64,000 nt of DNA from the NCBI GenBank assembly GCA_032433595.1, contig JASWJB010000190.1, positions 1-64,000 of the forward strand, in the 5' to 3' direction. Positions 1 through 12,582 of the stretch are shown piece by piece. The translations under genes were made by a program, and so were the position numbers. The notes under the pieces are model-generated. The model made no database searches. It was not told where the DNA came from and saw only the letters and a program-made list of their open reading frames with translations. The stretch comes from Conoideocrella luteorostrata. Lineage: Eukaryota > Ascomycota > Sordariomycetes > Hypocreales > Clavicipitaceae. Position 1 is the stretch's first letter. Every line of letters begins with the position of its first letter.

Positions 1-39
1 CATACATCCCAACGAGCATCTCACTGACAACCCAGCCAG

Positions 40-1757
40 GCTGGTACGGCCTCGCGGCTGCAAAGACATACATCGAACTGCATCCCAAGGAGAAGATCCT
101 CATCCTCGAGGCAGACTCCAGCTGCGGAGGCACATGGTCCCGGGACAGGCTGTACCCGGGCCTGAAATCTAACAACCTTCGCGGCTCGTATGAGTACCCC
201 GACTTCCCCATGTCGGAGGACGTGTACGGCGTCCAGGACGGACAGCATATCCCGGCAGCAGTCCTTCACAGATATCTCACAGACTTTGCCCGGCAGTTTG
301 GCGTACTAGCCCGCACGAGGTTCAACACGCGCGTGGACGCTCTGCAGGCCAAGAAGGACCACACATGGGATGTGCACATCTCGCCATCGTCTGGCTGCCA
401 CTCGCCGGAAACAGGATCGCCAGAGGTCCTCCCAGCCAAGAAGATCATCATCGCGACGGGCCTGACCTCCCGGCCGAACATCCCCTCCTATCCCGGCCAG
501 GAAACGCTCACGTCGACCTTCTTCCACGCCAAGGAGTTCTGCCACAGGAGCGACACGGTCGACTCGTGCGAGAACGCCGTGGTCATAGGGGCCGGCAAAT
601 CCGCATTCGACTGCGCGTACGCCTTCGCCACGGAGGGGAGCAAAGCGCAGGTCCAGCTGGTGATCCGTCCTACGGGCCAAGGGCCGGTCTGGCTGTGCCC
701 CCCGTACGTCACGCCGTTCAAGCGCGCCATGGAGGAGCTCCTCAACACACGCCTCCTGACGTGGTTCAGCCCGTGTCCCTGGGGCGGCGAGGACGGCTTC
801 GGCCTGGCCAGGGGCTTCCTGCACGGCACGGCCGTGGGACGCTTCCTGACGCGCAACTTCTGGGCGGCGCTGAGCTCCGAGGTCGTCGAGTCGCACGGGT
901 ACAACGACCACCCGGAGCTGTTCAAGCTGAAGCCCTGGCAGAGCGCGTTCTGGACCGGCAGCGGTGTGGGCATTCACAACTATCCCACCAACTTCTTCGA
1001 TCTCGTCAAGCAGGGCAAGATCAGCGTCCACGTCGCCGACGTGGCCAGCGTGGGCGGCACCAGCATCCACCTCACCGACGGGAGCACCCTCGACGACGTC
1101 GACGTCGTGGTCTGCGCCACCGGCTGGACCAAGGAATCCACCATCCGCTTCATCGACTGCGAGCCCTCCTCCTGCATCACGCGCCTGCCGGCCAGCGACA
1201 AGCAGGCCCTCCTCTCCGCTGCAGACTCCTCCATCCTGTCCGCGTTTCCCATCCTCAAGGACCAGCCTGTCCTGCGCCACCACACCGCTGCTCCTGCTGC
1301 CGCCGCCGCCACCACCAGCAGGAAGCAGAAGAAGCACGGCCGAGAGCCTTTCCGCAACTATCGGTTCATCGTGCCGCCCGACCACGTCCCGCACCGCAAC
1401 ATCGCCTACGCGGGCATGGTCTCCACGGTCAGCACCGCCATGTTTGCCAACGCCCAGGCCCTCTGGATCGCTGCCTTCTTCGACGGGAAGCTCCGCCGGG
1501 GCCCCAAGACCCAGGAAGAGGTCACCAAGGAGGTGCTGCTGCATACCGAGTTTGGCAAGTGGCGGTACCCGTGTGGCTACGGCGCCGAGCTGCCGGACTT
1601 TGCGTTCGATTCGCTGCCGTACGTGGATCTGCTGCTCAACGATCTCGGCCTGAAGCCGCACCGGAAGGCGACGCAGCTGATGGAGCTGACGGAGCCGTAT
1701 AAGCCGTGGGATTATAAGGGCCTGGTGGATGAGTGGCTGGCAGGGCAGGGGGAGTGA
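40..1757 (+). CDS. Flavin-containing monooxygenase-like protein, 5' end outside the window
   Basis: The visible 571 residues form a FAD/NAD(P)H-dependent monooxygenase of the FMO/Baeyer-Villiger superfamily, expected to oxygenate a small organic substrate. Bases 1-39 look like the 3' end of an intron (branch-like ACTGAC at 23-28, CCAG at 36-39). The exon then opens in the middle of the first FAD-binding GxGxxG turn (...GWYGLAAAK), so the start lies upstream. A GGTW motif follows near 126-137, an FHAKEFCH segment near 521-545, and a second dinucleotide-binding turn VIGAGKSAFDCA near 583-618. A typical C-terminal CATGW motif sits near 1117-1131. An Ala-rich insert occurs near 1285-1320. The gene ends at TGA 1755-1757. 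Substrate cannot be told from sequence. It runs tail to tail with the dehydrogenase at 2352-3188. Confidence 0.85.
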
Positions 1758-2351
1758 TGTACTATTATGATGTTTTTTGTTTGGAAAGAAAAGCCAATTT
1801 GACTAGCGATTATATAACATTTACGATGACTAATTACTTGTTGAAGCGCCATTTTACCCCCGTTGCAATATTGAAGGAGCCCTAGGTGTAACTCGCGAGC
1901 CGCCAGACGTATCTAAGTGTAGTTTAGACTGAGTATCTGGGCAAGGTCGTGGTCATCAGACTTGCTTACATCCGGGACTGCTTGTTGCCGTATATTATAT
2001 ATCTACGCAGGAAGTGGTAAGCTCTTATATTGCTGCCTATGCTAGGCGTGTAATTATTATAATAAGATTAACTACTAAGTAGTATGAAAAGGTTTTTTAG
2101 TTTTTTTTTAACAAAATTAAAATTAAAATTAAACTAATACTCTCAAGATAATTAATTACTTAACTCTAGCTTAGCACGTCTGCTGTGCCCTTATCTAAAT
2201 GCCTCTAGTATCTTATAGTCCCAAGTTTAGCTTGCAGCGAGGCATCAAGAGTTATCAAAACAGTTTGAACAATAGTGTAAATTTTTCCACACTCCAAACT
2301 GCATCCTAGTTTACCCAAGCACGTACCATACCATACATACATACAAAAAGT
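1758..2351. other. Intergenic, with an AT-rich island at about 1990-2170
   Basis: No coding signal is seen. The stretch from about 1990 to 2170 is strongly AT-rich, with TAATTATTATAAT-like strings, an ACAAAATTAAAATTAAAATT run near 2111-2130 and a T-run near 2100-2110. Flanking DNA is near 50-60 percent GC. This could be a decayed, RIP-mutated repeat remnant, or just the 3' flanks of two convergent genes. No transposon protein can be recognised in it. Confidence 0.5.
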
Positions 2352-3188
2352 TCACTCATATCCAATCAGCCCATCAATGGTTCCCGCGTGCAACCCGCCC
2401 GTGATCTGCACATCCGCCGCCGTGGTATGCCTCGCCGCGTCGCTTAACAAATACACCACAGCGCCGGTCAAGTCGTTCTGGGTGCTCAGCTTGCGATTCG
2501 GCGGCGCCAGCCACATCTGCTCGCCCTCCCGGCTGCTGGACTTGCTCGCCCTCACGGCCCTCGTCATCTCCGAGTCCACGAACCCAGGGCTGATGGTGTT
2601 CACCCGGATGCCCCGGGGGGCCAGCTCCACGGCCAGCGCCTTGGAGAGCATCAGCACGGCGCCCTTGGAGGCGTTGTACGCGGCCATCCGGTATCCCGGC
2701 AGGGCGATGTGCGAGGACTGCGACGCGACCAGCACCATCGCCCCAGGGGTGCCCTGCCTGATGATCTGTCTGGCCGTGAGCTGCGCGACGAAGAACGTGC
2801 CCCGGACGTTGATGTCCTGTATCCGCGTGAACTCCTCCCACGTCTGCTCGAGGAACGGCTTGTCGATGGCGACGCCCGCGGCGGGCACGCACCCGTCTAT
2901 CCTGCCGCCGAGGCCAGCCAGCGCCTGCTCAAACGCCGCGTTGAGGCTCTCCTGCTGCGTCACGTCCGCCTGGATGTACGTCGTCTTGACGCCGTACCTG
3001 TCGGCGAGCTGGAAGAACTCGTCCACGGGCTTCTCTTGGATGTCCAGCACGGCCACGTTGCCGCCCATTTCGCATATCGCGCGGGTGCATGCGTAGCCGA
3101 TGCCTTGGGCGCCGCCTGTGACGACGTAGCTTTGGTTGCGAAGCTCGAACATCGGGCGGACGTCTTGGAGGGCGTCTGAAGGCGGCAT
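2352..3188 (-). CDS. Short-chain dehydrogenase/reductase (SDR), classical type
   Basis: A 278-residue, apparently intronless classical SDR, expected to interconvert an alcohol and a carbonyl using NAD(P)(H). The glycine-rich cofactor motif TGGAQGIG is at residues 24-31. An acidic residue (D49) closes strand beta-2, which usually favours NAD(H). The NAG-like segment is PAAG (102-105). The catalytic Asn is N127, the Ser lies within ASQSSH (155-160), and the YxxxK pair is Y171/K175. The PG after beta-6 is also present (SPGF). The family resembles fungal polyol/sorbose reductases, but the substrate is not certain. The ATG at 3188-3186 is the first in frame and gives a normal SDR length. Confidence 0.88.
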   Translation of the reverse strand: MPPSDALQDVRPMFELRNQSYVVTGGAQGIGYACTRAICEMGGNVAVLDIQEKPVDEFFQLADRYGVKTTYIQADVTQQESLNAAFEQALAGLGGRIDGCVPAAGVAIDKPFLEQTWEEFTRIQDINVRGTFFVAQLTARQIIRQGTPGAMVLVASQSSHIALPGYRMAAYNASKGAVLMLSKALAVELAPRGIRVNTISPGFVDSEMTRAVRASKSSSREGEQMWLAPPNRKLSTQNDLTGAVVYLLSDAARHTTAADVQITGGLHAGTIDGLIGYE

Positions 3189-4368
3189 TTTGCTGGCTGT
3201 ATTTTTTTATATTCCTCCTCGTCCTCTTCTTCGATTAATTGGACTGGGAAATTCCACTCTGGATGTGGAAAGAAGCACACACTGTGACCTGGGGGGTTTC
3301 AAAACCAGCTGCGGTCAAAGGACGTATAAATTTGTGAAGTGCTGTAGTTACTCCGTTGCCAATTGGCTTTGTGAGACACTAAGAGCGAATTAAACCCTCC
3401 CGTACCGGGTATATGAGCGTATATGAGCAATGCAGTGGTTTTGCAAGGCGACGCAATATCTCCCAGACATGCAAATAGGCGATGGCATTGTCAATCATAC
3501 CCTAACCTCACGTCTTTAAAGCCCAGCCGCCAGCCACTTCACACATCCACATCCATCAACTCGTCCCGCATCCGACCATCAGTGAGTGTATGCAACTGCC
3601 CAACTACTCGCGGGTAGTGAACCTCGTCTTTGCGGCTAACTCCCGCTCTCAAGTTCCGAAAGCTTCGAATCGGAAGCTAAGCGTGTCTGAGAGGGGGGCA
3701 GCAGCACGCCTCATAGATACGCCAGACCGAGGATGCCAATGCTTCTGCTATCCACGACGCCACCACCACTTATCACCCCGCATCGGGCTTATCAAAGGGA
3801 CTCCGCTGATCTTCTCACCTTCATTCAGTTTAGATACAATAGGCGTCGCCGCTGCTGATCACTGCTCAGGTCTCAGTCAGTTACCACCCGCAAGGCAAGT
3901 CTTCAAAGCGGAGTTATGTCTTGACAATCGTCGGGTACTGCACTGCGTCTGTCTGCAGCGGCAAAATGGCAGTTTTAGCCGGGCGATGAACTCCGGTCTT
4001 GTGAAGGGGAGGGCGATCCGCAACCTCTGCTTGCATCCACGCAAATCGTCGTCGTACTCGTAGCTATCATAGATACGGGCTAGCTATGGTGCTCTCCATG
4101 CAGACCAGTTCCTAGCAGTGCCGTGTAATGGCTATATGGCAGTTCCATTATTTGCCCGTCTCGATTTCTCAGTAACACAATGACTACGCCGTAATTGGAT
4201 GTCAGTCCAACCTCTGCACTTGCACAGTAGGTTTCACATTGGAACGCAGGCACACATGCACTTATACTTGAGCGGAGTAAAATTCATCATGTAACCAATA
4301 TATTCGTGTTACCTGTATTTAACAAAACACGTATTATCATTATATAAACATCAAAATCGTCATCAAAT
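3189..4368. other. Intergenic, no gene recognised
   Basis: Open frames here (for example 3590-4063, plus strand) have no recognisable motif, no plausible hydrophobic or domain pattern and no splice support. One 8-base form of the TACTCCGT element lies at 3349-3356, in the upstream region of the SDR gene. AT-rich DNA near 4290-4370 probably belongs to the 3' flank of the peptidase gene. Confidence 0.5.
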
Positions 4369-6980
4369 TTATTGGATCGCCATTTGCAAGTGCTGTGCCT
4401 CCCATTTCTCGCTGTGCTCAACAAAGGTGGTATCAACCGACTCCGAAAGTCGCGCCGAGCGACGGCCCTCGAAGACCGGAGCAGCAGCTTCACTCCTGCG
4501 GCCGGGCTTAGACCCCTTGATGCCACCAGCAACACACTTAGCGCCATTGAAGGCAGAGTTGGCGGTGGCTTTCCAGACTTCGGTGACGTCTGAAATCATA
4601 GGGGCAGTCCAGTAAAGGCGGCAATCCGCCGCCTCGTACACGTACTGGGCTGGAACCCCGTCGTTTACGTTGTCTTTCAGGATCTGGTCACGCACATTGA
4701 CGGCCGAGGCGGTGGATCGCTCCATGGGCAGGGTGGTGAATCGCGCAAGCTCGGCCTTGATCTTCGCATCGTTTGTCAGGCTGCCGATGTACTTGGCGTA
4801 GCTGTAGATGTTGGAGAACTGGAGAACTTGAGAACCTTTGATACCACCGACAGCCTGGATGGGGCCCTTCTTGGGACGACCACCCAGGGAGACAGACTTG
4901 ACGCCACCGCCGAGACGGAGGAACTCAGAGGCCAAGGTGCAGGTGGAAGAGCAAGCACCATCATAGAGCATGATGATGTCCTCGGCCTTGAAGTACTGGG
5001 GAAGGTTGGCGCGGGACCGGTAGCCAGAAACATCCACGCCAATACCGAAGGTTTGGTTAACAGTAGTCAGGGGATCGGAGAGGTTCCATCGCATTAGATT
5101 GGTGTATTCAGTGTCCTTGTACACATGAGGTGCGAACTTGTCCTCGTAGGTGGCAAAGTTCTCGTCAGTGAGGTTCAGGTCGTAGCGGTAGTTAAACCAG
5201 GTCTGATAGAGATCAACAAGATCCGGGTTCGCTTCAGTGGCCGGGTTGATGTTCTTGGCGAGATCAGAGACGGCGCGGGACATTCCGGCGAAGCTCTTGC
5301 TCTCCTTCCAGCGAGAGTTGCCATCCTGCACGACCTTGGGGAAAAGCTGCCGGAAAAAGTCGTAACCAAGGAGAATGTAGCCACCGCCATTGTTTTGGAA
5401 GTCGACGATGAGCTTGGTCTTGCCAGCAGCCTTGGCCTCGCGCAAGAAGTCGCTGGTCACAGCCTGAAATTCGGCAGGGCTGGCGGGCTCAAATGACTTG
5501 AGTGCAATGACGGCGACATCGTTCAAGCCCTCGCCGCTGAGGTAGTAGCCGGTAACAGTACCATCCTTGGTGGCGATAACAGGGGCAGGATATCCAGGAA
5601 GCGCTCCACTACCGGCAGGAGGCTCTGCGGCGACGGCGGCCTTCATGGGAATTGGGGTGCAGAACTTCTTGTACATGGAGGGTCCATCCACCACGTTGGT
5701 CATGTCACCAACAATGGTGGCCAAGTTCTCGAGCTCGACGGTGGTGCCGTTGGCGAAAGTCAGGGCCGTGGTTGGGCCGTGGTAGAACAATGAACTTCGA
5801 CCACCAGCAACGAAGTTGCCGACACCGCCATTAGCGGCTGTGGACTTGGACCAGAACATGGTGTTGTAGGATGCATCGACGTCTTGGAGGAAACTGGCAG
5901 AGTTGACAGTGTCCTCGACGTACTTGGCAGCGTCAATGCCATTAATTTTGGTGATGGCCTGGGCCGCCTTGGGGTTGGCAGCAACATCCTCTATGATCCA
6001 GCAGTCAGCGTATCTGAGCATGTCCAGGTCAAATGTTGAATGCAACGGGGGGGGGGCATGTTACTTACTCTGGAGCTTAATCACGGGCAGAGACGTGCCA
6101 TCCTCACTGACGGAAACAATAGGCAGCGGCTGGCGCCTCCATTTGAAAGCTCTGGACAGCAAGTCGGGATACACGACGTAATGGCCATCCTGACCCGGAG
6201 CCCAAACCTGCCTGTACAAGTCGACCTGGAAATCGTACTCGCCGTCGTACTTGCCCGACTGCAGGCCGGACTTGACCTTGGCAAGATTGCCAAAGATGTC
6301 AAATCCCGGGTAGAAGTAGTCCTTGGGAGGGTCCTTCTTGTATGCAGCGTCGCTCTGCCACTCGAGGTAGGGCTCAATGGCATCGACAAGCTTGATGCCT
6401 TCATCCTTGCCGAGAGGGACAGTCTTGAGACACTTGTGGGCGAGAGCAGCAGCCACAGTGGGGACGGCTATAAACGCGAGACAGACAACACGTTAGTTGA
6501 CCAGCCACTTAACCTGCGAATACTCGGGTACTACGGAGTACAATGCTAACAACAACAATTCAGCAACTTACCCGTAGGAGCGGCTTTCTTCTGCGCAGCC
6601 CATGACGCGCTGATCTCGGCACAAGGGTGCGCGGTTGCGGTGCCAGTAGGCGTCGTAGTCTGGGTGACGGTCTGCGTCGTGGTCTTAGTCGCCGGTGCAA
6701 TGCAAGAGCAGGCACTGGAAATCCTCAATGACATGACCCCATTGAGGTTGTCCTTGCAATTGTCCGAGGCATAGGTTGGGATCGCTGTCGGCGCCACAGT
6801 GCCCGTGGCGATGGTGTAAGTCGCACAAAATGCCTTCGCGCTCTCCAAGCGACCAGGTATCTGGGTTGCCCGCAAGGCTCTCAAGCAGTTATCAGCATTG
6901 CAGCCGTTCTGGGGAGCTGCAGCAGCGATGTCGGCCGCGCTGGCGAGGAGAGCCGCAGCGACGATGGAGTTTGTCTTCAT
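4369..6980 (-). CDS. Secreted S41-family (CPAF-like) peptidase, three exons
   Basis: Model: exons 6980-6572, 6467-6069 and 5990-4369, 809 residues. The start MKTNSIVAAALLASA at 6980 opens a signal peptide ending near AAA-APQ, so the protein is probably secreted. A Cys-containing N-terminal part and a Thr-rich linker (TKTTTQTVTQTT) follow, then the peptidase region. DFQNNGGG and the serine-nucleophile segment YDGACSSTC match the S41/CPAF-like fungal proteases; the Ser within ACSS is the presumed nucleophile. Intron 1 is GTAAGT...TATAG (6571-6468). Intron 2 is best read as GTAAGT...GCTGAC...ATAG (6068-5991). A shorter in-frame choice (donor GTAACA at 6064, acceptor at 6014) would insert ten more residues. 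Intron 1 contains a TACGGAGTA element (6532-6540). Exact substrates are unknown. Confidence 0.82.
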
Positions 6981-9900
6981 TGTGGGGAAAATGTCTTGGT
7001 CTCGGCGCGATTGCCTGCGATTGCCGAACACTCAAGATCCTCAATGTCTCAGGTAACAGCAGAGCAGACCCGTGTAGGCACAGAAGGACAGAGAAACACC
7101 AGAATCCTCGACATCAAGGGAGGACAGCTGCTCCAGTACTTATGAACATTCGTATCTACCTACATGCGCCGTCCCAGCCGCTCTGATATCTATTACAAAA
7201 AACAGAGCATCCCCGTCTGGTATCTTTGTTCGCGGGTCCACAGACCCTCCAATTCATCGCGAAGCGGATAGGACCAATGGCGAAATAGCACCACCTACGG
7301 CTCCGTCGGCTTGCCAAGGTATCGAGGTCATGGCCGGGATCACCAGAACCTTTGTTCCCTTGTAATCCCACCCAGTCAGAGCATGGATGAGGCTGGAAGA
7401 GCGGCCGTCCACCGCTTAGGCCGTCTCACGAGCAACTGGCGCCGAGCCGAAGTCCAAGCTAACTTATTTAAACACGGCTCGATGAAGATGTGGGGGGTTA
7501 GATGGATCAAAAGGGTACCGTTGCAGAAAAAGACATTAAGGTGGCTTGAGTTAAGAGCCAAAGCCACGAGAAGGGACAAAAGGCGCCAGAGATAGGTACC
7601 CGCCAGCCACCAGCACCTTCTTTCTCGGGCAGGTGCTGTTGTATCCAACATGGGCCTATCCCTCTGTCTGTTCGCTTGTTGCGGAGTATTAGTATCTCTG
7701 TATGTACGGAGTATGCGTGTAGACGTAAACAGAAAAAGTACCCTACGCGGATATGCACGGCGTCGCCATGTCGCAGCGTCACAATGTGGCTTTCCGTCTA
7801 GCGAGAAGTGGCACTAAGCATTTGCATGCACGCCGTACCAGACTGGAATATTGCACAGGATTACCAACTCCAGAGTAAAAGCAACACCCCGATTGCCCTG
7901 CCCGGATGCCGACATTGTAAGAAAAGTCAAGGCTGGTTAAGATCGACACCGGCGCCCGTTGCTGCCTTGCCTGTTATGTCGATTGGCAATTATTCGTTCA
8001 AGCCAAGCTGTGCGGATAGCTCGCCACGCCACACCGCCATCATGGAAACATTCACAACTGTTCCACAGGCGCGGTTCCCCTCTCCCCCCCGAACTCCCCC
8101 GTACTTCGCAATAGATCGGATCGAATACTCCGATACTCCGTACTTAGGTTACCAACTAGGCAGTTGGGACAGAATCCGCCTCACCTCAACCAATTCAGTA
8201 GTGGACCACAACGGAGTCCGGAAAGAGCTTTGGTCTCGGCGCCTCAAATCCACAAATTGCCGCCAAGGGAAGGTAAAATCCGATTATTATCCACGCGATT
8301 CAGGGATTCAGGGGACCGTTCCTGGCCTATTTCGGATCATCTACTCCATATATAGGTAGTTATTCACTACACGTAAAGAGCTTACCGTGCGCTCTTACCA
8401 TTGAACTTGGATAAGGGCTTATTAGACAGAACAAAAGTTCCACAGATGCAGACCCAGACCCGTGGGCAGCCGCAGCAGTACCACAACAACTATCGCTAGA
8501 AAAGTCTAGAATCTACGGGGGAGTTGTGTGCCTCATCTATTGGTATGCTGCATCTTTCTCTATTGTTTGTGCTCTATGGAGACATGCAGTGTAACCAATG
8601 CCACCGAGTTTCATCGGTAACTTGCATTTACGGTGCTTTGTGCTCGCCATCCTACGGCTGCATACTGCATAACTCGCAATCACATCGCTCTTCGTGCTTT
8701 CTGTCGAGGGTACCATGTTCACCACAGTCAGTCTTACATCTTCTGTGCAGCCCATTGGCAGCGCACCCGTCGTGGGGAGGGAGCAATCTACTCGAGGCAT
8801 TCCCCAGCCGCAGCTCAAAGTCAGTGCCCACCATAGGGAGGAAAGCAGAGCACATCCACATACGCGGTTTGAAGTTGATGCTCCGCAGCCCAAGGTGCAG
8901 GTGCACGCACTGGCAAAATGAACACAATACGAGGTCTCCGTTTTCCGTGCATGATTGTAGATCCGTGCCCGTCTGGGAAGTCCTTCCTTGTCCAAATTTT
9001 TACACATTGTATTAATACTAGTAGTTTGCATGCATAATACGGAGTATTCGGTAAGAAGGAGCGACCTTGTTCGCTACAATATCTTATTATAGTTTCCTCA
9101 AACACCTCTAACGGGGCGCTGACTACCATCCGTCCGCTGCGGCAACGGAAACAGCCGGCTGCGACATCATTCTGCCGCGTTACAGTCCTAGTGCTTTCTG
9201 TCTTATCAATGATGGACTGATATTAATAGTCTGTGGTTGGCAATCAGCTCGCTATGACGCAGACGCCCGCATTGCATTCGCGTCGCATGGACCCGAGAAG
9301 CAGAGAAACATAGAACCATTGACGTACGCGTAGCATGGCAAAGCTGTGCCCGAATTAATGAATCCATGTCCATATTATTACTAGAATGCCCTGCCATGAC
9401 AGCCGATATCGCAGCTTAGGGACTTGTACCTAGGCCATAACAGTGCTGTCATACACCCCATGAGCTTATTACCTGGCTGGCAATATCCACAGCCCCTTAT
9501 CGAACATCGTCTTCCAACACCAAATTGCGAAACAAGACCGATTTAGCAAACACTTCCCTAGGATCCACCCTTAACACGCTCTAAACACCAGCCTCGCGTT
9601 GACCTTGGCATTGTGCATCATAAGCATGCAGCAAACGTACTGCTTCCCTTCCGACCAGAGCAGTCACTGAAAGAACATAACTAGAGGCATATACATTATT
9701 TTCATATTTTTTCCACTTTTTTTCTACACAGAATTTCACACTACACACCCTGACAGTGAACCAGGATACTCGTCGCATCACAAGATGTGTTCGGCATCTG
9801 AAAACAAGCATATCAGTGATGTATGGCACACCAACAAGAAGTCATGAAAGACGGTATGTCTCCAGTACTGTTCGAAGACTTTTCGATCCCAACGGATTTT

Positions 9901-11380
9901 AACCAGAATGATGCCTTACAATCATGTGGCTGCCATATTTCCTTTCGTACGCTCTCACAGTAAGCTTGGACCATGTAATGCCGCGCAAGCGTTGCGCGAG
10001 TGCAAGTACATGAGACGTCATAATCCAGTGAAACTATGTTTTAATCCATTGGCCGGCTGGCGCTTAGCTTTGAAGGTAGCCCAGCAAGAACCAACAAGAC
10101 ATGAGCAGAATGACTATGCTGTCCTGTGTTGGTGGCATAGATGCGCGTCAGGCCAGAGGTTTTACAAAATAACATGGCAGGCGACAGGCGACATATTAGG
10201 CTACTTATTCTAGTTTTAAAAAAGAAAAGAAAATCACCGATAGGGATGGTTAATTGCACCAGTAAGGCTGAAGGAACGTCGGGTTGAGTATGGAAGGTTC
10301 GTCAGAGACATTTGTTTGAAGGTCTGCATCGGCAAGATTTTCCCGCCTCAGTGCTTGACTCTAATATTTGTCTTCATCATATGAACATCCAACCATCTTT
10401 GCCATAAACAAGCAACGCCAAGTGGCAAACTTCCCACGAAGTTTGAGAGAGTTTAAAAGAAAAAAAAAACTTGGGCATCACCATCAACAAACAAAGATGG
10501 AGATTATTGACCCCCTCGCCTCAAGAATAAGCCCCATCGAGTAACCTAGTATGAACCAAGCAATCGCATACCTATCGACCTCGACAATAAATCCTTAGCG
10601 CCCGATACCACATCTCATGTCATCACACGACTGCGTGTCACCCAAATCTACGTGCACGTAGTCAGAGGTCCCGACCACACCATCCCAACACGGACTCATA
10701 TCTTCATCCAAGAGGGTCGAGAAATGTAATCAGGTTCCAACAAGAGCTCGCAAAACATTGGACGTAACGACAAGCAGGGCGGATGTCCACGAAGAGGGCC
10801 AAGGCGCCAAAGTCAGCCGCAGTGCTTCTATGGCGGCGCGTTTCCGCAAGCTCCAAAAAGGAGACGTCCGGGGACTTTCTCCCAAAGCGAGATTTTATCG
10901 TGAGACGCAAGGCTGAGGCCAAGTGTCTCTGTTTGAAAGCTTCGAATAGCGATTTGTCGAGCGAGGGGGTGAGGAGAAGAGAAAGAATGTATGAAGCTCT
11001 GCGGGTTTGATTTTTTTTATCTAGTTCTGGCGGGTCCACATTGCGCATGCATCTACAGGGGTGTAATGCTTATCCAGAATTTGTGAGTGTGGGCCAATCA
11101 ATCTGCAGGATTGAGAAAGCTGGTTGGTGCCTACCGCGCCTAGAGAAACAGACAAGCGTTTATATTCATTGATCTCTCCGCCACCAGAGCTTCTCCCTCC
11201 AGGAACTCCTGACAGCCATCGCCATCACTCTGGCTTAGAGAACAAGGTCCGTAGCGTGTCTGAGCTGCACGCGCACCACAAATCGGGCACTGTCACGACT
11301 GCCGGTTCTCTCGTCCATCGATTTCGATACGATCTTCCACGACCCAGCCGACGACCTTTCTTCCCACGATAACGCACAGC
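6981..11380. other. 4.4-kb intergenic region
   Basis: No gene could be supported on either strand. The longest open frames overlap each other on opposite strands (8524-9015 plus, 8537-9031 minus) and have Cys/Ser-rich, shadow-like composition. TACGGAGTA-type elements occur at 7705-7713, 8134-8142 and 9038-9046. A short A-run is at about 10460-10469. A weak tRNA-half-like string on the minus strand (about 8370-8425) is discussed under rejected items. Confidence 0.5.
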
Positions 11381-12582
11381 ATGTCTACCCTCTTTGGATC
11401 AGCTAACAGCACGGCAACCACCAATACCGTTGGCGATCTCAAATCAGACATCGCGCTTAGCGATCCCCCCACCGATACCATCTCTGACCTTGCCTTTTCA
11501 CCGGCTCCGAATGGCCCAGACTTCTTGGCCGTTGCTAGCTGGGATAACAAAATCCGAGTTTACGAAATTGCCCAAAATGGGCAGAGCCAAGGCCGACACG
11601 CGTACGAGCACTCGCAGCCCGTGTTGAGCTGCGACTTTTCCAAGGTAAGCGAGCAGAAGTGAATCATCTCAGACGTTAGCCGGAAGCTGATTTCTCGGTG
11701 ATGGTAGGACGGAACAAAAGTAGCCTCAGCGGGTGCGGACAAAAACGTCAAAGTATGCGACTTGGCCTCTCAGCAAGACATCGTCATCGGTACACATGAT
11801 CAACCTGTCCGAGCATGTCGATTTTTCGAGGCCGGCGGCAACCCCATGATTGTATCCGGATCGTGGGACAAGACGATCAAGTACTGGGACCTAAGACAGC
11901 AGGGACAAGCTGCGGCAACCGTTTCCTGTCAAGAGCGAGTATACACCATGGATGTTAGAGACAACTTATGTGTTGTTGGCACCGCAGACAGATATATCAA
12001 TGTAATTGATATGCGAAACCCGTCAAAATTCTACAAGACGCTCCAGAGTCCATTGAAGTGGCAAACTCGAGTCGTCAGTTGCTTTACCGACTCTGCAGGC
12101 TTTGCTATTGGCAGTATCGAGGGTCGTTGTGCAATTCAATACGTAGAAGAAAAGGACGCGACGTAAGTGCATTTCCTCCAAGCAAGCAAGCAAATGGTGC
12201 ACTTCGAGCTAACCATCAAAACAGGGCCAACTTTTCGTTCAAGTGCCACAGAGACCCGGCTGTTAACAATGTTGTAAACGTCCACGCCGTAAACGATATA
12301 TCTTTCCACCCCGTTCATGGTACCTTCAGCACTGCTGGTTCGGACGGCACATTCCACTTCTGGGACAAGGACGCCAAACATCGTCTCAAGGGATATCCTA
12401 ATGTTGGAGGCAGCATCACCGCCACGACTTTCAACAAGAATGGTAGCATTTTTGCTTATGCTGTTAGCTACGACTGGAGCAAGGGCTACCAACACAACAC
12501 ACAGAACTATCCTATCAAGGTAATGCTACACCCTGTGACCAACGACGAGTGTAAGCCACGACCATCGATGAAGAAGAGGTAG
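11381..12582 (+). CDS. rae1: mRNA export factor Rae1/Gle2, WD40 protein
   Basis: Three exons (11381-11644, 11708-12162, 12225-12582) give 358 residues, close to the length of yeast Rae1/Gle2. The product is a WD40 beta-propeller that docks on nuclear pores through a Nup98-type GLEBS motif and supports poly(A) RNA export. Diagnostic strings are GSWDKTIKYWDLR, FAIGSIEGRCAIQYVEE, NFSFKCHR and the C-terminal HPVTNDECKPRP. Several WD-like ends are visible (ASWDNKIRVYE, GSWDKTIKYWD, GSDGTFHFWD). Introns are GTAAGC...GGTAG (phase 0) and GTAAGT...AACAG (phase 2). The gene converges on the unknown gene at 13066-13842. Confidence 0.95.

Noticed and set aside
306..1661. Long minus-strand and alternate plus-strand frames over the monooxygenase
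   Set aside because: Shadow frames of a GC-rich gene; the FMO frame alone has motifs and correct order.
1..3188. Monooxygenase plus SDR as part of a secondary-metabolite cluster
   Set aside because: No backbone enzyme (PKS, NRPS, terpene synthase) is visible nearby; the left side is outside the window, so the idea cannot be supported here.
3590..4063. 157-codon plus-strand frame between the SDR and the peptidase
   Set aside because: No recognisable motif, uneven composition and no true gene context.
8370..8425. tRNA-5'-half-like string on the minus strand (GTTCAATGGTAAGAGC)
   Set aside because: A D-arm can be drawn, but there is no 5-bp anticodon stem with a 7-base loop, no T-arm GTTCGA and no matching acceptor stem. 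At most a relic.
8524..9031. Long open frames on both strands (about 163 codons each)
   Set aside because: They overlap almost fully, are Cys/Ser-rich with no motif, and have no splice or promoter context. Probably chance.
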